From the NCBI RefSeq assembly GCF_016679925.1, contig NZ_JAEQBW010000004.1, positions 62,001 through 126,000 on the forward strand: 64,000 nucleotides of DNA, given 5' to 3'. Position 1 is the stretch's first letter. Every line of letters begins with the position of its first letter. Origin of the DNA: Marivirga aurantiaca. GTDB lineage: Bacteria; Bacteroidota; Bacteroidia; Cytophagales; Cyclobacteriaceae. This document shows positions 23,775-32,755 of this stretch, piece by piece. Under the pieces are notes generated by a model. That model did not search any database. It saw nothing but the letters and a program-made list of their open reading frames with translations, and was not told the DNA's origin. A program made the translations under genes and the position numbers.

Positions 23775-24794
23775 ATGGAAAGTCCGAGAAATAATATTGA
23801 TGATTCGCTTTTAGCAAAATACCTGGATGGTTCAACGACTGAGCAGGAAAATGCTGAGGTGGAATCATGGATAGCTGAGAGTTCGGAAAACAGGCAACTT
23901 TTTGATCAATTTAAAGAAATTTGGTTTAAAAGCCAGGCAGCGAAATACAATCCTGCTATTAATTTTGATAAAAAAGCAGCTTTCCGGAATGTTTTGGACC
24001 GAATTAATGAGGGTTCAGACAGTGAAGAGCAAAATCAAAAATTAGGGAAGACATTTACACTCCCATCCTGGTTTGCGCGTGTGGCCGCTATTTTAATAAT
24101 AGGAGTATGCGTCTATCTAATTTACCAAAATTTTCAACCATCTGATTCGGAAGTGTTGCTAACCGCTACCAATGAAAACACGGAAATTGTGTTGCCTGAT
24201 AGTTCAATAATAAACCTTAATGCAGGAAGTCAAATTAAGTATAGTGGAGATTTTACTGAAAACAGAAGCCTCTCCTTATCCGGAGAAGCCTTTTTTGAAG
24301 TGGAGAAAGTAAAAAACCAAACTTTTGTAGTGGAAGCCAATGGTTTGGAGGTAAAAGTGCTGGGTACTTCTTTTTATGTCATAGCCCATGAAAATGACAT
24401 CTTTATTGAAGTAGGTGTAAAAACAGGAACTGTTGAGGTGGTGCAAAAATCCGGCAAGAAATCAGTTGTTTTGGAGGCAAATGAAATGGCGAAATATAAT
24501 AAAGCCACCCAATCTTTCAGCCTCACTGAAAAATATAATAACAACAAACTTTTCTGGAAAACAGCAGTACTGGAATTCAATGGGCAACCACTGGATCAGG
24601 TATTGTCCTCCCTTGAAAAAGCTTATGGCAAGGAGATCATCTTTCAGCAATCAGAACTGGAGAACTGTCATTTTACAGGCAGGTTTAAAAATGCCAGTCT
24701 GGAGGAAATTATAGCCCAGCTACAACTCAGTTTCAATATTGAAGCAACAATGGGAGAAAAGGTAATTATTAGCGGTAAAGCGTGTGAGGAATGA
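23775..24794 (+). CDS. FecR-family anti-sigma factor
   Basis: A 339-aa single-pass protein. A cytoplasmic N-terminal part (DSLLAKYLDGSTTEQENAEVESWI) binds the sigma factor, one membrane helix spans about residues 95-115 (WFARVAAILIIGVCVYLIYQ), and a periplasmic FecR domain follows (LPDSSIINLNAGSQIKYSGDF, LSLSGEAFFEV, FVVEANGLEVKVLGTSF). A C-terminal DUF4974/STN-like region (VLEFNGQPLDQVLSSLEKAYG...FTGRFKNASLEEIIAQL) contacts the receptor's signalling domain. It holds the preceding ECF sigma factor until a signal arrives through the STN domain. It overlaps the next gene by 4 bp. Confidence 0.95.
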   Translation: MESPRNNIDDSLLAKYLDGSTTEQENAEVESWIAESSENRQLFDQFKEIWFKSQAAKYNPAINFDKKAAFRNVLDRINEGSDSEEQNQKLGKTFTLPSWFARVAAILIIGVCVYLIYQNFQPSDSEVLLTATNENTEIVLPDSSIINLNAGSQIKYSGDFTENRSLSLSGEAFFEVEKVKNQTFVVEANGLEVKVLGTSFYVIAHENDIFIEVGVKTGTVEVVQKSGKKSVVLEANEMAKYNKATQSFSLTEKYNNNKLFWKTAVLEFNGQPLDQVLSSLEKAYGKEIIFQQSELENCHFTGRFKNASLEEIIAQLQLSFNIEATMGEKVIISGKACEE

Positions 24795-26152
24795 AATGGA
24801 GCCGTATAATAATGACAGTTTTCTTATGGTTGATCAATTTAAATCTTTGTGCTCAATCCAATATTCCTTTATTGGACAGAAATATATCACTGAATTTTTC
24901 AAGTGTGCAGCTTCATGAAGCGCTCTTTACTATTTCTAAAGAGGCTGATTTTAATTTATCCTTTAATTCCAGCATTATTCCTTCCGATAGCTTGATCAGC
25001 TTCAAATGCGAAGAAAAAAAGCTGGCAGAAATTTTCCCCTCCATATTACCTGGGGAAATTGACATTAAAACCTCAGGTAACAATGTCATCCTGCTTAAAA
25101 AAGCTAAATCCAAAAATGAGTTTAGGAAAAAGGAAATTACTGTACGAGGTAAAGTCATTGATTCAAGAAGCCGAGAGCCGGTAAAGGGAGTAACTATATT
25201 GGACGTTTACGGTTCTCAATCGGCTTTAACTGATTCAACAGGGAGTTTTATGCTTCATCTTACTCATAAGCAACAAGAACTGGTACTATCCATCAGCAAA
25301 AATGGTTATATGGATTCCTCTGTTTTATTGAACCCTGAAAATCAGGAGGTGGCCTTTCAATTGGCAAAAATTGAAAAAAGGACCCCGGAAGTTCAGCTTA
25401 AAAAAGTAGAGAGTATTCCTATAAAGACAGTGGAAACTTATCCTTTAGGACGATTGATGGTTCCTCAGCTTTTGGTGGCTCATTCCGAAAATATCAAAGG
25501 CTATACAAGAAGAAGGTTTCAGCTTTCCTTTACACCGGGAACCAGCACCAATTTGAAAATTGCAGGAACAGTTAAAAACGAAATCTCTATTAATTTGATA
25601 GGAGGCTATAATTATGGAGTAGATATTTTTGAAGTAGGCGGTGTTTTCAATATCAACAGAACAGATGTGAGTGGAGTACAAATTGCAGGAATGGCCAACC
25701 TGGTGGGTAGGGAGGTGAACGGCTTGCAAATATCAGGAGTATTCAACGGAACGAAAGGAAAGCAAAGTGGCATGCAAATAGCTGGTTTTGGAAATTTTAA
25801 TTTAGATGATTTTTCCGGAACCCAGTTGTCCGGGTCCTACAATCAGGCCAAAAATTTAGTAGGAACACAAATAGCCGGAGCAGTCAACTTAGCTGATACA
25901 TTGTCAGGCTTACAGTTGTCTTCTGTTTATAATAAGAGCAAACATTTGGAAGGGGTGCAGATCAGTTCAGGCCTGAATGTTTCTGAAAATATGAAAGGAG
26001 TACAGATAGGGATCGTTAACCGGGCAAGGCAGCAAAATGGATTTCAGTTGGGCTTTATTAATATAAATGATTCATCAGAGGGAGTTTCAATAGGCCTGCT
26101 TAATTTTGTAAAGAGCCGTAAATTTCCCCGGATAGGGTTTGCTTATAAGTAA
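24791..26152 (+). CDS. STN domain + carboxypeptidase-like regulatory domain + LA_2272-type surface repeats
   Basis: A 453-aa exported protein (signal peptide to LNLCAQS). Residues about 28-105 are a secretin/TonB short N-terminal (STN) domain (ISLNFSSVQLHEALFTISKEADFNLSF...). Next comes a carboxypeptidase-regulatory-like beta-sandwich at about 115-195 (VRGKVIDSRSREPVKGVTI). The C-terminal half (255-445) is eight or more about 20-residue repeats of the form GxQIAGxxNxxxxxxxG (GVQIAGMANLVG, GLQISGVFNGTKG, GMQIAGFGNFN), as in LA_2272 surface-repeat proteins, probably a beta-solenoid or barrel. It is translationally coupled to fecR. No TonB plug or barrel is present, so the STN signal domain here stands apart from the receptor. 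Confidence 0.85.
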   Translation: MKWSRIIMTVFLWLINLNLCAQSNIPLLDRNISLNFSSVQLHEALFTISKEADFNLSFNSSIIPSDSLISFKCEEKKLAEIFPSILPGEIDIKTSGNNVILLKKAKSKNEFRKKEITVRGKVIDSRSREPVKGVTILDVYGSQSALTDSTGSFMLHLTHKQQELVLSISKNGYMDSSVLLNPENQEVAFQLAKIEKRTPEVQLKKVESIPIKTVETYPLGRLMVPQLLVAHSENIKGYTRRRFQLSFTPGTSTNLKIAGTVKNEISINLIGGYNYGVDIFEVGGVFNINRTDVSGVQIAGMANLVGREVNGLQISGVFNGTKGKQSGMQIAGFGNFNLDDFSGTQLSGSYNQAKNLVGTQIAGAVNLADTLSGLQLSSVYNKSKHLEGVQISSGLNVSENMKGVQIGIVNRARQQNGFQLGFININDSSEGVSIGLLNFVKSRKFPRIGFAYK

Positions 26153-26177
26153 AAAACAAAAATAATTTTCCGTCAGA

Positions 26178-26204
26178 GTAGGGGTATAATTTATTCCGGA
26201 TGTC
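26178..26204 (+). promoter_or_regulatory. candidate ECF-type promoter, site 2 (before the TonB receptor)
   Basis: GTAGGGGTATA, 13 nt, GTC, matching site 1 at 23731-23757 in both boxes and in spacing. The receptor ATG at 26235 lies 30 bp further on. Confidence 0.55.
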
Positions 26205-26234
26205 ATAAGACTATAAACTTAAAAACACAGTCTT

Positions 26235-28592
26235 ATGAAAATGAAAAAATTATGCTTGCAATTATTGATAATGAGTCTGATTGCTTTTATGGCAACTGAT
26301 TTATCAGCTCAGGTTTTAACACAAACTATCCGGGGGAAAATAATTGATACCGACTCCAAATCCCCCATCGCATTTGCCAATATTATAGTGACCGGCTCGC
26401 AACCTCTTTTAGGAGCCACTTCAGATACGGATGGCTATTTCACCATTGAAGCAGTACCTGTAGGCAGAGCCACTATCAAAGTAAGCTATATTGGCTATGA
26501 AGATAAGCTCATTCCTAATTTGGTGGTTATTTCAGGAAAAGAAACGGTGCTGGATATTGAACTGAAAGAATCGTTCGAAACATTGAATGAAGTAACTGTT
26601 TCAGCCCGACAGCACAAATCTGAAATTAACAATGAAATGGCTCAGGTGTCTTCAAGAAGCTTGTCTGTGGAGGAATCCAAAAGATATGCAGGAGGAATTG
26701 GCGATCCTGCCCGATTGGTTTCTTCTTTTGCAGGTGTAGGCTCTACCGGGGAAGGCAATAACGATATTATTGTGAGAGGAAACAACCCACGGTATATTCA
26801 ATGGAAACTGGAAGGCACTGAAATACCCAATCCCAACCACTTTTCGCAAGAGGGCTTAACCGGTGGACCTATTAATGCCCTAAATAGCCAAATGTTAGCC
26901 AATTCCGAATTCTATACTGGTGCCTTTGCGCCTGAATTTGGTAATGCATTATCGGGTATTTTCGATATGAGATTGAGAAAAGGCAATAGTGAAAAAAGGG
27001 AGCACAGTTTCTCAATTGGAGTTTTAGGGACAGATCTTACCACCGAAGGACCTTTTAAAAAAGGAGGAAAAAGTAGTTACCTCATTAACTATAGATATTC
27101 TACGCTTGCTATCATCAGTAGCCTGGGGTTTCTGGATTTCGGGGGAGTTCCCAAATACCAGGATTTATCTTTTAAAGTATTTATCCCTACAGAAAAAGCT
27201 GGCACATTTTCTTTCTTCGGTTTAGGCGGATTAAACAATATCAAATCAGAATTCTATGATCCCGAGAATGAAGAGGAGGTAAATGAAGAATTCCAGCAAA
27301 AAGGGCAATTAGGAGTGGCTGGCGTTAGCCATATTATTAACCTCAATAAAAAAGCTTACATCAGCTCTACTCTTTCCTATTCCAATAATGGTAGCGAGTA
27401 TAGCAGTTCCAGAATATTTGATTCTTCAGTTCTTCAGGAAGACCAAAAGGCCAACACAAGTAATAATATTGTCCGATTAAATACCAGCCTCAACTATAAG
27501 CTCAACAACAGGCATCAATTTCAATTAGGCTCTGTCAGTTCACAGTTTAATTTCGATTTTAAAACCAGGTATTTTGATAGTGCTGCTGATCAGTTTATTC
27601 AAGGACAAGATATAACAGGCACTGCAAGTTTGTATCAATCATTTATCACCTGGAAATGGAGAGCTTCAGAAAAACTAAGTCTGGTCAATGGAATTCATAG
27701 CCAAAACACCTCAGAAAATGATGAAATAACCTTTGAGCCCCGTAGCTCATTGCGTTATGAGCTTCCAAAAGGACAAGCTATAACGGCAGGAATTGGTGTA
27801 CACAGCAATATGACCTCCCTGAGTAATTATAATACCATCGTGTATGATGAAGAAGGAAATAAAAGCACGCCTAATTCTTCATTGGAATTGTTGAAAGCCA
27901 GGCATTATGTGTTAGGTTATGAGAATAGATTGTCGAAAAACCTCTTCCTGAAAGTGGAAGGCTATTATCAGGACTTATATGATATCCCTGTGGAGGAAGG
28001 CAACAGTAGTTATTCCCTGATCAACCAAACATATGAATTTTCAGACAGGGTTTTGGTGAATGAGGGGAAAGGCAGAAACATTGGTCTTGAACTCACATTG
28101 GAAAGATATTTCGCCAACAATTATTACTTCCTGGTGACAGGTTCCTTATTTGATTCCAAGTATAAAGCAAGTGACGATGTATGGAGAAACACCCTCTTTA
28201 ATGGAAATTACATTGCGAATGGTTTATTTGGGAAAGAATTTATGGTAGGCAAAAGCAAGAATAATGTGATCGGCATTAATTCTAAGCTTAGCCTGCTGGG
28301 TGCCAGGAGGGTGATGACGATTGATTTGGAAAAATCAATTGAAAGTGGCTCTGTTGTTCACGATGAGGCGAATGCTTTTCAAAAGAAAGGGGAAGATGTA
28401 TTCAGTTTAAATTTGGCTATCAGTTACAGAATTAATAAGCCAAGGCTGAGCCATGAATTTAAAATTGATGTGCAAAATGTAACCAACAATACTGCTGTTA
28501 TTGATTATTACTATTATGATGTCAATAAGAGTATTGAAAAGGTAGAGCAATTGCCTATGCTGCCTGTTTTAAGCTACACACTTAATTTCTAA
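26235..28592 (+). CDS. TonB-dependent outer-membrane receptor
   Basis: A 785-aa receptor with signal peptide (to LSAQ), an N-terminal carboxypeptidase-like regulatory beta-sandwich (TIRGKIIDTDSKSPIAFANI...), a plug domain from about 115 (RHKSEINNEMAQVSSRSLSVEESKRYAGG...DIIVRGNNPRYIQWKLEG), and a 22-strand-type beta-barrel ending in the aromatic PVLSYTLNF. It imports a substrate too large for porins with energy from TonB. It lacks an N-terminal STN domain, so signalling to FecR would need the separately encoded STN protein. The substrate is not evident; no SusD gene is adjacent. Confidence 0.93.
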   Translation: MKMKKLCLQLLIMSLIAFMATDLSAQVLTQTIRGKIIDTDSKSPIAFANIIVTGSQPLLGATSDTDGYFTIEAVPVGRATIKVSYIGYEDKLIPNLVVISGKETVLDIELKESFETLNEVTVSARQHKSEINNEMAQVSSRSLSVEESKRYAGGIGDPARLVSSFAGVGSTGEGNNDIIVRGNNPRYIQWKLEGTEIPNPNHFSQEGLTGGPINALNSQMLANSEFYTGAFAPEFGNALSGIFDMRLRKGNSEKREHSFSIGVLGTDLTTEGPFKKGGKSSYLINYRYSTLAIISSLGFLDFGGVPKYQDLSFKVFIPTEKAGTFSFFGLGGLNNIKSEFYDPENEEEVNEEFQQKGQLGVAGVSHIINLNKKAYISSTLSYSNNGSEYSSSRIFDSSVLQEDQKANTSNNIVRLNTSLNYKLNNRHQFQLGSVSSQFNFDFKTRYFDSAADQFIQGQDITGTASLYQSFITWKWRASEKLSLVNGIHSQNTSENDEITFEPRSSLRYELPKGQAITAGIGVHSNMTSLSNYNTIVYDEEGNKSTPNSSLELLKARHYVLGYENRLSKNLFLKVEGYYQDLYDIPVEEGNSSYSLINQTYEFSDRVLVNEGKGRNIGLELTLERYFANNYYFLVTGSLFDSKYKASDDVWRNTLFNGNYIANGLFGKEFMVGKSKNNVIGINSKLSLLGARRVMTIDLEKSIESGSVVHDEANAFQKKGEDVFSLNLAISYRINKPRLSHEFKIDVQNVTNNTAVIDYYYYDVNKSIEKVEQLPMLPVLSYTLNF

Positions 28593-28637
28593 AAAAGCTG
28601 GCCTGAAATAGAGGGTTTTCAACTGAACAGAAAAGAT

Positions 28638-28865
28638 ATGAAAAAGTATATTCTACTCCGGAAGATCGTCCGGATTTTCCACCTGTACGGCATAAGTTTG
28701 CTTGGTAACCGGAAGCATGTAAACCTTTACCACGACCTGAAAATGGAGCAACTATTTGTAATGGGGTTGATTTTTGAGCTGGAACTGGCTTGCCAAAAAG
28801 ACATGCAGGATGCACATGCCTTTGCTGTTCAAACACCCATTCAAATTATTGAGAAACTGATTTAA
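28638..28865 (+). CDS. possible small protein, 75 aa
   Basis: The ORF starts MKKYILLRKIVRIFHLYGIS 45 bp after the receptor gene and ends just before a 12-bp hairpin (28873-28907). The composition is plausible for a coding sequence: a basic N-terminus, then LYHDLKMEQLFVMGLIFELEL and QTPIQIIEKLI. There is no family I recognise and no signal peptide. An 84-aa ORF on the opposite strand overlaps it but looks less protein-like. I give it even odds of being real. Confidence 0.45.
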   Translation: MKKYILLRKIVRIFHLYGISLLGNRKHVNLYHDLKMEQLFVMGLIFELELACQKDMQDAHAFAVQTPIQIIEKLI

Positions 28866-28872
28866 GCAGTCG

Positions 28873-28907
28873 GGCAGAAGGAATGTCGGGCAGAAATTCC
28901 TTCTGCC
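28873..28907. terminator. hairpin after the receptor locus
   Basis: Perfect 12-bp arms GGCAGAAGGAAT / ATTCCTTCTGCC with an 11-nt loop that itself repeats CGGGCAGAA. No U-tract follows, so termination is possible but unsure. Confidence 0.5.
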
Positions 28908-29101
28908 GAATTGCTTGAATAATGGTTAACTCAAGTGAAAAGAAGCATAAGTTTTTTTAAAAAAAAGATGACAGCTGCTAAAAATAGATATTGGAAATGA
29001 GTTTTCTGGCAGGTATTTTCTAAATTCAGGTGTTATAGTATCTGATTAAATGGAAAACATCCTCATTTTGGCTGATCATTATCAATTTTAAATTAATATA
29101 G

Positions 29102-30559
29102 ATGAAGTTTAAACTATTATTTTTCTGTTGGTTTTTTCCTGTTGCATTATCTGCTCAAACGGAATTAATGCAAAAACAAATTCGTGAAGATTATAGCATT
29201 TTTAAGAATATTTTGACAAGTGCACATCCTGGCTTGTATGAATACACTAGCCAGGCTCAATGGGATAGTTTATTTACACACTTTGAAGAAGGACTTAACC
29301 AACTGAAAAATGCTGACGATTTATTCAAATCAATGAGTGCATTGGCAGATCATGTGAAGGACGGACATTTTATAATACACCACCAAAAAATGGACACCGT
29401 TCCGTCTATGTTTCCTTTATTTATTAAAATAATTGACGAAAAGTTTTACGCAGATACGGATGATTTTGACATTCCTGTTGGTTCTGAGATTACGAGTGTT
29501 GATGGTATTAACAGTGAAGAATTACTTAATCGAATGTTAAAGTATGCCCCATCAGATGGCTATAATGTTACCAGGAAGTACAGGCAAATCGAGTTGGAAT
29601 TCGGTATTTTACTTTTTTATGAATTTGGGGCTAAGAAAGCTTATACAGTTAGGTGTCGTACACCTGATAATCTAACCAAAACGACTGAAATTCAAAGTCA
29701 GTCTTTAGAAAGTATTGGAAATAGAAACCATAACCGACATTCCTATTTTTCCGCTTATCACCAAACAACAGATAAAGCAGCACATTTTAGAAATACAATT
29801 CACCGGAAATGGCCTTTTGTTTATTTTATTGATTCAACAAATACTGCGGTACTTACAGTGAACTCTTTTGGAGTTGACCCTCAGGAATTCAAGTCCAGGC
29901 TCATTGATATTTTTAAAGAAATAAAAAAGAAGAAAACAGATCATTTAATCATTGACGTTAGACAGAATATTGGAGGTTTCCGGATAAATGCAATAAACCT
30001 GTTTTCATTTATTTCCGAACAAGTGTTTAAACAAAGAACATCAGAAAGCATAATCACTACATCCTTACCGGAACAGGAGCATATCATTCATACTATGTCT
30101 GATTATGGTCAGTTTTTGGAAACGTATTTTGATGGAGCTGAGAAAAAGGATGATCATTATGTATTAAGAACCGATAAGGCAGAAGAAATGATGAAGCCAT
30201 ATAAAAAAGTGTTTAAAGGAAAGATCTATATACTGACAAGCGGAAAAACATTTTCGGCAGCTTCCGCTTTTGCTTTGAGCGCAAAAAACAATCACTCAAT
30301 AACGCTTGTGGGGGAAGAGACAGGAGGCGGTTATTATTTTCATACAGGACAATTCCCTGTTTTATATGAGTTGCCCAATTCAAAAATAATGTTGAGAATC
30401 TCTCTGATTAAAATTAACCATTATGTCCGGGATGAATCTGTCCCAAAAGGAAAAGGAGTAATACCAGATATTGAAATCAAGCTAACACCTCAGGATTTGA
30501 TCGAGGGTAAAGACAGTCAATTAGATTATGTAATAAACGAAATTCCAAAAGAGTTTTAG
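29102..30559 (+). CDS. S41-family peptidase, exported
   Basis: A 485-aa protein with signal peptide (to ALSAQ) and an N-terminal helical S41 lead region (DYSIFKNILTSAHPGLYEYTS). The catalytic region contains DHLIIDVRQNIGG, then KIYILTSGKTFSAASAFALSAKNN with the nucleophile Ser in TFSAAS, and LVGEETGG. It belongs to the C-terminal-processing-peptidase/TSPc clan and probably acts in the periplasm. No classical PDZ domain is clear, although residues 90-190 may contain a degenerate one. It has no operon partner. The substrate is unknown. Confidence 0.88.
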   Translation: MKFKLLFFCWFFPVALSAQTELMQKQIREDYSIFKNILTSAHPGLYEYTSQAQWDSLFTHFEEGLNQLKNADDLFKSMSALADHVKDGHFIIHHQKMDTVPSMFPLFIKIIDEKFYADTDDFDIPVGSEITSVDGINSEELLNRMLKYAPSDGYNVTRKYRQIELEFGILLFYEFGAKKAYTVRCRTPDNLTKTTEIQSQSLESIGNRNHNRHSYFSAYHQTTDKAAHFRNTIHRKWPFVYFIDSTNTAVLTVNSFGVDPQEFKSRLIDIFKEIKKKKTDHLIIDVRQNIGGFRINAINLFSFISEQVFKQRTSESIITTSLPEQEHIIHTMSDYGQFLETYFDGAEKKDDHYVLRTDKAEEMMKPYKKVFKGKIYILTSGKTFSAASAFALSAKNNHSITLVGEETGGGYYFHTGQFPVLYELPNSKIMLRISLIKINHYVRDESVPKGKGVIPDIEIKLTPQDLIEGKDSQLDYVINEIPKEF

Positions 30560-30720
30560 AATGCTTTATTGGGCAAATTAGGGATTATCAAACCAATAGC
30601 GTTAAACCCATGATATGTAATTTCATTCTATAGTACGATAGCAAGTCTGTAAAATTATTAATCGGGACTTCACCAATGTTTTGTGGTCTTATTTGTTTTG
30701 GCGAACAGAAACCATAAAAA

Positions 30721-30758
30721 TGAAAGACTTGCGCTGCTTTAAGAGCGCAAGTCTTTCA
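30721..30758. terminator. strong terminator overlapping the end of the 201-aa membrane gene
   Basis: A perfect 15-bp inverted repeat TGAAAGACTTGCGCT / AGCGCAAGTCTTTCA with an 8-nt loop. On the minus strand the stop codon of the membrane protein gene (30739-30741) lies in the loop. Minus-strand readout runs into T-rich sequence. Confidence 0.75.
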
Positions 30759-31344
30759 TTTCTGCTATCATTTCATCTAGCTTTTTTATTAAGCTGCCGT
30801 ATACCAACTTTGTAGTAAGGAGATAAACAAAAACGCCCATTGCTGATAGGCTCAGCGAAATCCCCAACAGTATCAGTACAATTTTAAAAGGTTGAATACT
30901 TAAAAAACTCTCCATCACAGGGGAATTCCTAAAAAACAGATAGTAGCCCGTCAACCCCGCAACTGGGACTCCAATTCCCAATAAGCGGATGTAAAATTTC
31001 TTAAATCCTGTGAATATTTCCCGATATTCAAGCAGGTACTGATAGCTGCTGCTTTCTATCCTGATGCTTTCCAGTTTAGCCAGCTTTCTTCTGTTTAAAA
31101 AGAATAAACTCATCATAAGTACCATAAGGTATAGGCCAAGAACACCATATCCTGCAAGGCCAAAACCTACTACAGATATCACCGACAAGGGTATAATGCT
31201 CATATTATCTGCCCTGTAGGTTCTTTTGAGTTTTTCGATCAGGAGTTTTGATTTCCTGTTGTACAGATTGTTAATTTTAGGTGCTATTAATTCCTCTTCA
31301 TTAAGAAATCCTTTGGTCCAGATTGTTTCAATTGATTTTTCCAT
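30739..31344 (-). CDS. membrane protein paired with ECF sigma, possible anti-sigma factor
   Basis: A 201-aa protein with a 50-residue cytoplasmic N-terminus rich in charged residues (MEKSIETIWTKGFLNEEELIAPKINNLYNRKSKLL), then four hydrophobic helices near residues 52-68, 70-86, 120-138 and 150-178. It overlaps the sigma gene by 17 bp, the position where anti-sigma factors are normally encoded. It lacks a zinc-binding HxxxCxxC motif and a FecR domain. The role as a sigma regulator is inferred from position only. Confidence 0.75.
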   Translation of the reverse strand: MEKSIETIWTKGFLNEEELIAPKINNLYNRKSKLLIEKLKRTYRADNMSIIPLSVISVVGFGLAGYGVLGLYLMVLMMSLFFLNRRKLAKLESIRIESSSYQYLLEYREIFTGFKKFYIRLLGIGVPVAGLTGYYLFFRNSPVMESFLSIQPFKIVLILLGISLSLSAMGVFVYLLTTKLVYGSLIKKLDEMIAEMKDLRS

Positions 31345-31843
31345 CTAATAGTGTTTTTAGTCGTTTTTTAATTCTTGTAATTCTTACTCCTGTATTGTTT
31401 GGGCTGGTTCCGGTGATCTCAGCAATTTCCTTATAGGATTTCTCTTCCAGGTAAAGCAGTATGACCGCACGGTCTATTTCCGACAGCTTTTTGATGGCTT
31501 CATATAATAAATGAAGCGATTCATCAGAAAACCGATGCTCTTCTTCTGATTCCCTGGAAATAGTTTCTTCCTCAGAAAAACCCACTTTTTTGCTATTGTT
31601 TCTTAATAATGTCAGGCAAACATTCAGGGATATTCTGTAAATCCAGGTGGACCATTTCGAGTTTCCTTCAAAATTGGCCCTGCTTTTCCATATCTGCAGA
31701 CACACTTCCTGATAGTAATCTTCATAATCTTCCTGTGAATCTGTATATGCCCTACAAATCTTGATGATAATGGGGGCATAAGGTAAAATCGATGATGTAT
31801 AAAAATCGTTGCTCAAAACTATTCTTTTCCTGATTAGTGACAC
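31328..31843 (-). CDS. ECF RNA polymerase sigma factor
   Basis: A 171-aa ECF sigma factor: sigma2 around residues 20-80 (ICRAYTDSQEDYEDYYQEVCLQIWKSRANF, SKWSTWIYRISLNVCLTLLR) and sigma4 around 113-165 (IKKLSEIDRAVILLYLEEKSYKEIAEITGTSPNNTGVRITRIKKRLKTLL). The start is a GTG at 31843, as no ATG is available near the N-terminus. The LLYLEEKSYKEIAEITG helix region is well conserved in the family. It is independent of the FecI-like factor at 23 kb and translationally coupled to a four-helix membrane protein. Its regulon is unknown. Confidence 0.9.
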   Translation of the reverse strand: MSLIRKRIVLSNDFYTSSILPYAPIIIKICRAYTDSQEDYEDYYQEVCLQIWKSRANFEGNSKWSTWIYRISLNVCLTLLRNNSKKVGFSEEETISRESEEEHRFSDESLHLLYEAIKKLSEIDRAVILLYLEEKSYKEIAEITGTSPNNTGVRITRIKKRLKTLLDGKIN

Positions 31844-32755
31844 AAGTGGAAATTTATTACACCGTAGTTAAAAAAAAAATTATGAGATTTCAGTTTTTCC
31901 TGTTGAAAAGGTCTTTTGGAAAGGTTTTAAGGAAAGGCAGGATTAGTTAATAAAGAATGTATCCATACAGGAATTGAAGGCGAAAAACTAACGAGTATTG
32001 ACTTAGCTTACTGATGGCTTAGTGGCTAAGACTGTCGGAATTGAGTTATAAGATTTTGATTTAAGGAATGAGGAGGTGTAGAATATGCGTTTATTTCTGC
32101 AGCTATTTGTTTCATTAATTCCTGATACAGAGCTACTGCTAGTTATCATAAAGCTAATCTAAAACTATCGGAGTGTTAAAATTATTTAAACCCTACAAAA
32201 AATGAAGCTAAAGAATCAGGTCTCCTAGTGGAAGGGTGTTAAAGATGGTAAAACCTATCCGATTATCTCCAAAGCTACCTATATGATGAGTGGGTACTGA
32301 ACTTTACCGCAACAAGTTAAAATGAATACTAATACCCAGGTTAACGAGAAAAGAATATGTACAGCGAGAGGCTACAAACAAGGATGGATCAACAGGTAAT
32401 TGAAATATTCTTTCTTTTTGCTACCTTTATCAAATAGGCTAAGAAAGATCTTTTAACCGTCACAACTCAACAATCATTTTCAGTAATTGAGGAATAATGA
32501 CGAGAACACGTTTAATTTAAGAGGCTAAAATGGTATACCCAACTGAAAAACTCCATGCATATCTTACCTTTCCTACACTTCTAATCTATTCAAAATATCA
32601 CGGATATAGTTTTTCTCATATATTGGTTATTAGTCTATAGTTATTTTGTATTAGGGGTCAATTATAATGGAAATTAAAGTTGCAAAGTTTGATGGGAACA
32701 TGAACCTGAAAAACTAAATGGGAAAAATTTTAACGACAGATATCCAAAAACCTAA
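31844..32755. other. 0.9-kb gene-free region, possibly gene debris
   Basis: No ORF of normal length is open on either strand. At 32202-32400 one frame reads as protein-like segments interrupted by stops (for example WKGVKDGKTYPIISKATYMMSG), and another reads ATASYHKANLKLSE near 32127. This could be a decayed gene, but I cannot match it to a family. A GAGGAGGTG site precedes a 25-codon ORF at 32085. No RNA gene was recognised. Confidence 0.4.

Noticed and set aside
28582-28836. 84-aa minus-strand ORF opposite the small 28.6-kb gene
   Set aside because: Less natural composition than the plus-strand ORF and no signal.
32085-32162. 25-aa ORF after a strong GAGGAGGTG site
   Set aside because: Very short and in a region of apparent debris; a purine-rich site alone is not enough evidence of translation.
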